6,398 nucleotides of DNA, from assembly GCA_021805485.1 (NCBI GenBank), contig JAJZFF010000409.1:1-6398 (forward strand), in the 5' to 3' direction. The stretch comes from Pseudomonadota bacterium (GTDB lineage: Bacteria > Pseudomonadota > Alphaproteobacteria > Acetobacterales > Acetobacteraceae). Numbering within the stretch: the stretch's first letter is position 1; each line of letters starts with the position of its first letter. A program made the translations under genes and the position numbers. Under the pieces are notes generated by a model. The model did no database searches. It was not told where the DNA came from and worked only from the letters and a program-made list of their open reading frames with translations. Of this stretch, positions 1 to 4,985 are shown piece by piece.

Positions 1-593
1 GGGTGCTGCTCACCGCGCTCGACCCGCGCCCGCGCCGCACGCTGCTCGATCTCGCCGCCGGCACCGGGGATGTCAGCCTCGCCTGGCTCGAGGCTGGCGG
101 GGGAGCGGCGCTGATGACGGACATCAACGCGGCGATGCTCGCGCGCGCGCGCGACCGGGCCGTCGAGCGCGGGCTGATCGCGCGCGCGGGCGTGGTGGTG
201 GCGGATGCCGAGGCGCTGCCGCTGGCCGATGGCGCCGTCGATACCGTCGCGATCAGCTTCGGGCTGCGCAACTGCACCGACAAGCAGGCGGTGCTCGGCG
301 AGGCGCGGCGCGTGCTGCGCCCCGGCGGGCGTTTTTTCTGCCTGGAATTCTCCCGCGTCGAGGTCGCCGCGCTGGCGCCGCTCTACGACGCCTGGTCGTT
401 CCAGGTGCTGCCGCGGCTCGGCCGGCTCGTCGCCGGCGACGCCGCGAGCTATCAGTACCTCGCCGAGAGCATCCGCACCTTTCCCGACCAGGCGACGCTG
501 GCGGCGATGATGCGCCAGGCCGGGTTTTCGCGTGTCGCGGTCCGCAACCTCTCCGGCGGCATCGTCGCGCTGCATTCGGGCTGGCGGCTCTGA
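1..593 (+). CDS. ubiE: Ubiquinone biosynthesis C-methyltransferase UbiE (5' end cut off by window)
   Basis: SAM-dependent C-methyltransferase of the benzoquinol ring in ubiquinone synthesis, acting in the cytosol or at the inner membrane face. The visible part is 196 codons, against about 250 in the family, so roughly the first 55 residues, including the usual YDxMN-type N-terminal region, lie before the window. The GTG at base 3 is unlikely to be the true start. Counting from that codon, the SAM-binding loop LDLAAGTGD is at 15-23, an acidic residue after the second strand at D40 (TDINAAML), DAEALPL at 68-74, the UbiE hallmark FGLRNCTDKQ at 86-95, LRPGG at 105-109, LEFS at 114-117, YQYLAESIRTFP at 150-161 and the typical tail LSGGIVALHSG at 183-193. 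The gene ends 2 nt before coaBC, so the two are almost certainly co-transcribed. In an alphaproteobacterium its role is most likely ubiquinone only; a menaquinone role cannot be excluded from sequence. Confidence 0.95.
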   Translation, partial: VLLTALDPRPRRTLLDLAAGTGDVSLAWLEAGGGAALMTDINAAMLARARDRAVERGLIARAGVVVADAEALPLADGAVDTVAISFGLRNCTDKQAVLGEARRVLRPGGRFFCLEFSRVEVAALAPLYDAWSFQVLPRLGRLVAGDAASYQYLAESIRTFPDQATLAAMMRQAGFSRVAVRNLSGGIVALHSGWRL

Positions 594-595
594 GC

Positions 596-1798
596 GTGGC
601 GCTGGCGGGCAAGCGCGTCCTGCTCATCGTCGGCGGCGGCATCGCCGCCTACAAGGCGCTCGAACTGATCCGCCTGCTGCGGACCGAGGATGTGGCCGTC
701 ACCTGCGTGCTGACGCGGGCCGGGGCGCAGTTCGTCACCCCGCTGTCGCTGCAGGCGCTGTCGGAGAACCGGGTCTACACCGATCTCTTCTCGCTCACCG
801 ACGAGAGCGAGATGGGCCATATCCAGCTCTCCCGCGCCGCCGACCTGCTCGTCGTCGCGCCGGCGACGGCCGATCTGATGGCGCGCATGGCCGCGGGTCT
901 GGCCGATGATCTCGCCGCCACCGTGCTGCTTGCCACCGATACGCCGGTGCTGGTCGCCCCGGCGATGAATGTGCGCATGTGGCAGCACCCGGCGACGGTG
1001 GCGAACCTGGCGGCGCTGCGCGCGCGGGGGGTGGCGGTGGTCGGGCCGGACGAGGGGGCGATGGCCTGCGGCGAGTTCGGCCCGGGACGGCTGGCGGAGC
1101 CGCCGGCGATTCTCGCCGCCATCGCCGCGCGGCTGGACGGTGCGGGGCCGCTCGCCGGCCGCCGCGCGCTGGTGACGAGCGGGCCGACGCACGAGCCGAT
1201 CGACCCGGTGCGCTATCTCGCCAACCGTTCGAGCGGACGGCAGGGCCACGCCATCGCCGCGGCGCTGGCCGAGCTCGGTGCCGCGGTGACGCTGGTCAGC
1301 GGTCCCGTCGGCATCGCCGACCCGCCCGGCGTGCGGGTGGAGCGGGTCGAGACCGCCGAGCAGATGCTCGCCGCCTGCCTCGCCGCGCTGCCCGCGGACG
1401 TCGCGGTCATGGCCGCGGCGGTGGCGGACTGGCGGGTGGCGGATCCGGGCGGGCAGAAGCTCAAGAAGGTCGCCGGCGCGCCGCCCCCCGCGCTCGCGTT
1501 GACGCCCAACCCCGACATCCTGGCGCGCGTCGCGGGACTGGCGACCGGGCGGCCGCGCCTCGTGATCGGCTTCGCGGCCGAGACGGAGCACGTCCTGGCC
1601 CACGCCCAGGCCAAGCGCGCCCGCAAGGGCTGCGACTGGATCGTCGCCAACGACGTCTCCCCGGCGACGGGGATCATGGGCGGGGAGCAGAACGAGGTGC
1701 ATCTGGTCAGCGCCGATGCGGTGGAGGATTGGCCGCGCATGACGAAAACCGAGGTCGCGAGCCGGCTGGCGCGGCGCATTGCCGAGGCGCTGGCGTGA
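596..1798 (+). CDS. coaBC: Bifunctional phosphopantothenoylcysteine decarboxylase / phosphopantothenate-cysteine ligase CoaBC (Dfp)
   Basis: Makes 4'-phosphopantetheine for coenzyme A: the C-terminal CoaB half joins cysteine to 4'-phosphopantothenate using CTP, and the N-terminal FMN-dependent CoaC half decarboxylates the product. Length is 400 aa, the normal size. CoaC spans about 1-180: flavin-binding start [14 protein letters not shown] (8-21), catalytic H75 in [12 protein letters not shown], substrate-clamp PAMNVRMW with N125, and active-site C158 in [10 protein letters not shown]. CoaB spans about 188-400: [13 protein letters not shown] (191-203), N210 in [20 protein letters not shown] (273-280), the lysine cluster KLKK (288-291), GFAAET (325-330) and ANDV (351-354). 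H75, N125, C158 and N210 fall at the same numbers as in the E. coli enzyme, which supports the GTG start at 596, although the ribosome binding site is weak (a GGCGG stretch inside the ubiE end). It sits 2 nt after ubiE and overlaps dut by 4 nt, so translational coupling is likely. Confidence 0.97.
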   Translation: MALAGKRVLLIVGGGIAAYKALELIRLLRTEDVAVTCVLTRAGAQFVTPLSLQALSENRVYTDLFSLTDESEMGHIQLSRAADLLVVAPATADLMARMAAGLADDLAATVLLATDTPVLVAPAMNVRMWQHPATVANLAALRARGVAVVGPDEGAMACGEFGPGRLAEPPAILAAIAARLDGAGPLAGRRALVTSGPTHEPIDPVRYLANRSSGRQGHAIAAALAELGAAVTLVSGPVGIADPPGVRVERVETAEQMLAACLAALPADVAVMAAAVADWRVADPGGQKLKKVAGAPPPALALTPNPDILARVAGLATGRPRLVIGFAAETEHVLAHAQAKRARKGCDWIVANDVSPATGIMGGEQNEVHLVSADAVEDWPRMTKTEVASRLARRIAEALA

Positions 1799-2301
1799 GC
1801 ACGGAGATCCAGGTCCGCCGTCTGCCCCATGGCGAGGGGCTGCCGCTGCCGGCCTATGCGACGCAGGGAGCGGCGGGGATGGACCTGCTCGCCGCCGTCC
1901 ATGAGCCGCTGACGCTCGCGCCCGGAGCACGGGCGCTGGTGCCGACCGGCCTGGTTCTGGCCCTGCCGCCGGGCCATGAACTGCAGATCCGTCCGCGCTC
2001 CGGCCTGGCGCTGCGTCACGGCATCGTGCTGCCGAACAGCCCCGGCACGGTCGACGAGGATTACCGCGGCGAGCTGCAGGTGATCGTGCTCAACGCGGGC
2101 AGCGAGGCGTTCGAGATCACGCGCGGGATGCGGATCGCGCAGGCGGTGCTCGCCCCCGTCACGCGGGCCGCCTGGCGCGAGGTCGCGGTGCTGGAGGAGA
2201 CGACCCGTGCCGCCGGCGGCTTCGGCAGCACGGGGCTCGGCCCGCTTTCAGAACGGGATGCGGGCGGTCATGATCCAGGCGTGGTTGTAGAGCGGGGTTA
2301 G
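1795..2301 (+). CDS. dut: Deoxyuridine 5'-triphosphate nucleotidohydrolase (dUTPase)
   Basis: Hydrolyses dUTP to dUMP and diphosphate, keeping uracil out of DNA and supplying dUMP for dTMP synthesis; the family is a cytosolic homotrimer. The start is GTG at 1795, overlapping the coaBC stop by 4 nt, with GAGG at 1784-1787 as a well-placed ribosome binding site. Length is 168 aa. All five trimeric-dUTPase motifs are present: 1, AAGMDLLA (26-33); 2, PRSG (67-70); 3, [10 protein letters not shown] (84-93) with presumed catalytic D87; 4, RGMRIAQ (110-116); 5, GGFGSTG (141-147), the C-terminal arm that closes over substrate. The protein runs about 21 residues past motif 5, more than most bacterial dUTPases, with a charged, glycine-rich tail. 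This tail is read through the 3' end of the opposing gene (54-bp overlap). It is the third gene of the ubiE-coaBC-dut operon; coaBC-dut adjacency is common in proteobacteria. Confidence 0.96.
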   Translation: MSTEIQVRRLPHGEGLPLPAYATQGAAGMDLLAAVHEPLTLAPGARALVPTGLVLALPPGHELQIRPRSGLALRHGIVLPNSPGTVDEDYRGELQVIVLNAGSEAFEITRGMRIAQAVLAPVTRAAWREVAVLEETTRAAGGFGSTGLGPLSERDAGGHDPGVVVERG

Positions 2302-3240
2302 CGCCGGCTCATAGGTCTGCTTGGTCAATGCGGTCTGATAGCCGACGCCGATATTGACCTTGAAGCGCCAGAACAGCGGGAAGCGGCCGAAGATCACGCC
2401 GGGCATCGCGAACAGCTGATTCTTGCCGCCGCGCTGGTTGCCGTCCAGCCAGAGCGTGTCGTTCAACTCAAATTCCGGCCAGATATATTGCAGGACATGA
2501 TATTGCAGGGCGACGTTCGTCACCAGCTGTTTGCCGACGACGGCAGCATTGTTGATCGGGTAGGCGAGACCCATCGTCGCCTGAAAATCGAAATCGCCCC
2601 AGCCCATGCCGCCGGCGATGGTGGGTGTGACGTAGTAGGCATTGGTCGAAAACGGCTTGATACCTGCCGGTGCCTGACCCGAGAGAAAGAAGGTCAGGAT
2701 ATAGTTGCCGTTCTCTTCGTTGGCGGTGAGAAGCCTCTGCTTGTAGAGAAAGAACGGCCAGTCACCGAAGCCTTCGACCGTTTTGTGCCCCAAGACAGTG
2801 CTCTGGATATAGGGCGGGTATTGGAGGATGAATTCGACGGTTTCGAACGGGATCAGTTCGAGCCCCTTGCCGGCATCATAATTGACGATCCCGGCGCCCT
2901 TGGCGTTGGTCTGCCAATACTGGTCCCAGCGCAACTCTTCTTCGAGGCGCGGCGTGACGGTGACGATGGGCGTCATCCAGTGCGGCTGCTCGCCCTGGGC
3001 CTTGTCGACGCGGGTGAACCAGTTGGCGAAGTACTGATGGAGCGGAGAGCCGGGGCCGTCGTCCGGGTTGGTCGTGCCGCTCGTGCCGGCATTGCCGGCA
3101 TCGGCGAGCATCGTCGACGTGTCCGGCAGGTTGACCTGGGCCGTGGAGTCATCGGCACGGGCCGGGGCGGCGAGCAGAGCGGCGGCGGCAAAAAGGAGGG
3201 CCGCGCTGGCCGTGGCCAGCGGAGCGGTGTGGTCGGTCAT
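2248..3240 (-). CDS. Secreted protein, probable outer-membrane beta-barrel (transporter/porin-like), function unknown
   Basis: A 330-aa protein I cannot assign to a characterised family. Residues 1-29 form a signal peptide: hydrophobic core [15 protein letters not shown], then ARA before D30, a good signal peptidase I site. The n-region has no Lys or Arg, which is unusual, but there is no alternative start because an in-frame TAA lies upstream without an intervening start codon. Residues 30-65 are a polar linker rich in D, N, S, T and G. The rest is rich in Trp, Tyr, Phe and Asn with alternating strand-like segments (for example around 195-260) and ends in ITARIPF-like sequence, actually MTARIPF, with the C-terminal Phe typical of outer-membrane barrels. 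The style recalls the loose MetA-pathway/SphA-like transporter group, but that is only a guess. It is a single gene, convergent with dut and divergent from the next gene, with its own likely promoter. Codon use is less GC-extreme than neighbouring genes. It could also be a periplasmic beta protein. Confidence 0.8.
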   Translation of the reverse strand: MTDHTAPLATASAALLFAAAALLAAPARADDSTAQVNLPDTSTMLADAGNAGTSGTTNPDDGPGSPLHQYFANWFTRVDKAQGEQPHWMTPIVTVTPRLEEELRWDQYWQTNAKGAGIVNYDAGKGLELIPFETVEFILQYPPYIQSTVLGHKTVEGFGDWPFFLYKQRLLTANEENGNYILTFFLSGQAPAGIKPFSTNAYYVTPTIAGGMGWGDFDFQATMGLAYPINNAAVVGKQLVTNVALQYHVLQYIWPEFELNDTLWLDGNQRGGKNQLFAMPGVIFGRFPLFWRFKVNIGVGYQTALTKQTYEPALTPLYNHAWIMTARIPF

Positions 3241-3244
3241 GAGG

Positions 3245-3251
3245 TCCTCTT
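3245..3251 (-). promoter_or_regulatory. Ribosome binding site of the beta-barrel gene
   Basis: Reading the minus strand, AAGAGGA lies 4 nt before the ATG at 3240. It is the only purine-rich match near this start, and an in-frame stop upstream excludes a longer protein, so it supports the chosen start. Confidence 0.5.
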
Positions 3252-3289
3252 CCCAGGCAGGCCGGATCGGCCATGGTTATTTGTGATCG

Positions 3290-3317
3290 TATATAACGAG
3301 CGCAACGCTATGCGCAA
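3290..3317 (-). promoter_or_regulatory. Candidate sigma70-type promoter of the beta-barrel gene
   Basis: On the minus strand, TTGCGC (3317-3312) is followed after 16 nt by TATATA (3295-3290), a fair match to -35 and -10 elements. The region is a rare AT-rich island in a very GC-rich window. It would give a leader of about 40 nt before the ATG at 3240. The assignment rests on consensus only; other pairings, such as TATACG as the -10 with an 18-nt gap, are possible. Confidence 0.35.
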
Positions 3318-3318
3318 C
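3300..3318. repeat. Paired direct repeat GCGCAAC overlapping the candidate promoter
   Basis: GCGCAAC occurs at 3300-3306 and again at 3312-3318, 12 bp start to start (about one helical turn). The second copy covers the proposed -35 element and the first lies in the spacer. The arrangement would suit a regulator binding one DNA face, but two 7-mers in GC-rich DNA may be chance. Confidence 0.3.
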
Positions 3319-3372
3319 TGGATACAGAGCGCGTGCGTCCGCCTGGATTCGTTGAAGCTCCATGGACGCCGC

Positions 3373-3390
3373 GGCGACGGAACAGTCGCC
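3373..3390. repeat. Short hairpin GGCGAC/GTCGCC
   Basis: GGCGAC at 3373-3378 and GTCGCC at 3385-3390 form a perfect 6-bp stem around the 6-nt loop GGAACA. No T run follows on either strand, so it is not a typical intrinsic terminator. It lies in non-coding DNA and could be a leader structure or chance. Confidence 0.25.
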
Positions 3391-3430
3391 CTGCCGGTGC
3401 GTGGTCGCAGGCTGCGTGCGTTCCACCGGC

Positions 3431-3478
3431 TTTGCACAAAAATCGACCCTGATGCGTTTTAATCGAGTGGTGTGCAAA
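3431..3478. repeat. Spaced inverted repeat TTTGCACA / TGTGCAAA, possible operator
   Basis: TTTGCACA at 3431-3438 is the exact reverse complement of TGTGCAAA at 3471-3478, with 32 bp between. Between the arms AATCGA is repeated directly at 3441-3446 and 3461-3466, and the segment is AT-rich against its surroundings. The left arm contains TTGCAC, usable as a -35 for rightward transcription, but the nearest -10-like sequence (TTTTAA, 3457-3462) gives a long 19-nt gap. It may be an operator or promoter for the rightward pair of genes; there is no proof beyond symmetry. Confidence 0.35.
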
Positions 3479-3698
3479 AACACTTGCCGCAGCCGGCCGC
3501 CGATTTTAGGATGGGCGCTTGGCGTGCGGCCCAGCCGGCCTGCCGGTATCGGAGCGGCGCGTTCAGATCGGAGGCTGCTCCAGAGATCGTTTCGAGGGTT
3601 ATCGAACTGGCCGAATTTGGCATGATCCGGCGCCTTCCCGCGGCGCACCCCAGCTCCGTCCGGCGCCGCTCCCGCTGGTTCGGGGGGCCGGTTTCGCG

Positions 3699-4922
3699 AT
3701 GACAACGATGGCGCACGTCCCCGAGTCGCCCGCGGGCGCCGTGTCCGCGGCTGCGGCGCCGGCCTTGCTGCAGGCGATCGATTTCGGCCTCGCGGGCAAC
3801 AGCGCCGCGGTCCTGGGCGAGGGCTGGGCCCACACCGAGGCCGAGCGGACCTGGTCGATCGGACCGCGCAGCACGCTGCTGCTCGAGCCGATCGGGGAGC
3901 CGATGCAGGCGCTGCTCGAAATCGACGTGCTGCCGCTCACCGAGGCCGGCGTGCTGGACGCGCAGCGGCTGGCGATCGAGATCGGCGGCGCCGTGGTGGC
4001 GTCGGTGCGCGTTGGCAGCCGGGCGGTGCTCGGCTTCGAGGTCGCGCTGCCGGCCACCGGCGGGCGTCCGCTGCGCATCACCTTCCGCCATCCCGATGCC
4101 GCCACGCCCTTGGACCTCCGCGGGGTCCCTGACCGCCGCATGCTCGCCTTGTTCTTCCGCAGCCTGCGTCTCTGGCGGCTGCCCAACGGGGACGCCGAGG
4201 GCGCGGCGCCCGAGCCGGCGCCCATCTCCCCGGTCCCGCTCTCCCGCCCGGCGGCGACGGCGAGCGATACCGAACTCATGCTCTCGCTCGAGAGCATCGG
4301 CTATAATTGCGAGCTTGGCATGGTCCAGCGCGCCTTCGCGGCCGAGCCGCTGGGTCTGTTCCGCTTCGCCACCACGCCGATCGAGAGCCTGATCGCACTG
4401 CTCGACGACGGCTTGGCCCGCATCGGCGACCCCGCCGCCATGCGCGTGCGCGTCAATGACGCCGGCGAGTACATCGTCCACGATACCGCCTACGGCACCT
4501 CGTACCACACCTGGATCAAGCGCGCGGCGATGACCGAGGCCGACCTGATGCGGCGCGAGGTCGCGCGCCTCCGCTTTCTGCGCCGCAAGCTGCTGGCCGA
4601 TCTGGAGGAGGGCGAGAAGCTCTTCGTCTACAAGTGGCAGCCGGACGACGGGCTGAAGCCCGAGGACACGGTCGAGGAATCGCAGATCATGCGCCTCAGC
4701 CAGTGCCTGCGGCGCCATGGCGCGAACACCCTGCTCTGGGTCGCCCCGCACGAGCGCTATCGGCCCAGCGGTCTGGTCGAGCCGATCGGCGAGGGGCTCA
4801 TCAAGGCGTACAGCCTGCCTTTCTTCCACCTCGAATGGGAGCGGCCGGCCTGCCTCGATACCTGGCGCGACATCGCCAGGCAGACGGTCCCGCTCTGGCA
4901 GTCCGGGCGCCGCGCCGCCTGA
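3699..4922 (+). CDS. Two-domain protein: N-terminal beta-rich module plus SIGxNCEfG (DUF1796-like, papain-like Cys peptidase-type) domain; function unknown
   Basis: A 407-aa protein from ATG 3699. No signal peptide or membrane helix is visible, so it is probably cytosolic. Residues about 24-160 (from LLQAIDFGLAGNSAAVLGEGW to RSLRLWRL) alternate short hydrophobic strands and end with a pattern often seen in beta-sandwich carbohydrate-type modules next to glycosyltransferases in Rhodospirillales; that assignment is inferred. A Pro/Ala/Ser linker spans about 165-190. The second domain opens with LSLESIGYNCELGMVQRAF (195-213), then EPLGLFRF (216-223), HDTAYGTSYHTW (261-272) and KLFVYKW (307-313). 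C204 with H261 or H270 could form a Cys/His site as in putative papain-like peptidases of the DUF1796 type, but catalysis is unproven. The start is uncertain: the ribosome binding site is poor (a GGGGGG run 11 nt away), and ATG 3708 or a TTG at 3519 are alternatives, but only the part after about residue 25 looks conserved. The next gene follows 63 bp downstream on the same strand. Confidence 0.8.
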   Translation: MTTMAHVPESPAGAVSAAAAPALLQAIDFGLAGNSAAVLGEGWAHTEAERTWSIGPRSTLLLEPIGEPMQALLEIDVLPLTEAGVLDAQRLAIEIGGAVVASVRVGSRAVLGFEVALPATGGRPLRITFRHPDAATPLDLRGVPDRRMLALFFRSLRLWRLPNGDAEGAAPEPAPISPVPLSRPAATASDTELMLSLESIGYNCELGMVQRAFAAEPLGLFRFATTPIESLIALLDDGLARIGDPAAMRVRVNDAGEYIVHDTAYGTSYHTWIKRAAMTEADLMRREVARLRFLRRKLLADLEEGEKLFVYKWQPDDGLKPEDTVEESQIMRLSQCLRRHGANTLLWVAPHERYRPSGLVEPIGEGLIKAYSLPFFHLEWERPACLDTWRDIARQTVPLWQSGRRAA

Positions 4923-4985
4923 CGGTGGCAGCCCGGACCGAGATCGAATATGCTGCATCGCACACATGGATCGGACCCGGGGGCG

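Larger units (their letters stand above)
3241..3698. other. Divergent intergenic control region (458 bp)
   Basis: This is the longest stretch without a supported gene, lying between two divergently transcribed genes. It contains the barrel-gene promoter and ribosome binding site, the GCGCAAC pair, a 6-bp hairpin at 3373-3390 and the inverted repeat at 3431-3478. AT-rich patches at about 3274-3296 and 3431-3480 stand out and would suit promoters in each direction. I found no tRNA, no rRNA and no terminator-like hairpin with a T run. Short open frames here (for example GTG 3472 to a stop at 3702, and 3362-3625) have no recognisable domain and no good ribosome binding site, so I treat them as non-coding. 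The part from about 3510 to 3698 is GC-rich and could be a long leader of the next gene. Confidence 0.5.

Noticed and set aside
979..1794. An upstream extension in the dut frame
   Set aside because: This part is a Gly/Arg/Ala shadow inside coaBC. The dUTPase domain begins only after GTG 1795, which has a GAGG ribosome binding site.
452..1930. A 492-codon open frame on the minus strand opposite ubiE/coaBC/dut
   Set aside because: It is Arg/His/Gln/Gly-rich low-complexity sequence, the usual antisense shadow of GC-rich genes, and lies opposite three confidently identified genes.
2204..2234. Inverted repeat CCCGTGC/GCACGGG near the end of dut, considered as a terminator
   Set aside because: The stem has a 17-nt loop and no T run, and the bases are fully explained by coding for dUTPase motif 5.
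2488..3462. A 324-codon plus-strand frame opposite the barrel gene
   Set aside because: It has no signal, domain or ribosome binding site. The minus strand shows a signal peptide, cleavage site and beta-barrel C-terminus.
3362..3625. A short plus-strand frame of 87 codons in the intergenic region
   Set aside because: It has unusual Cys/Arg-rich composition, no ribosome binding site and no recognisable domain, and it crosses the inverted repeat.
3241..3698. A tRNA, riboswitch or CRISPR in the intergenic region
   Set aside because: No GGTTCGAATCC-like T arm or cloverleaf, no regularly spaced repeats and no recognisable riboswitch core were seen.
3519..3698. An N-terminal extension of the two-domain protein from a TTG at 3519
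   Set aside because: The 60 added residues look random and precede the first domain-like sequence. ATG 3699 is a stronger start codon close to the domain.
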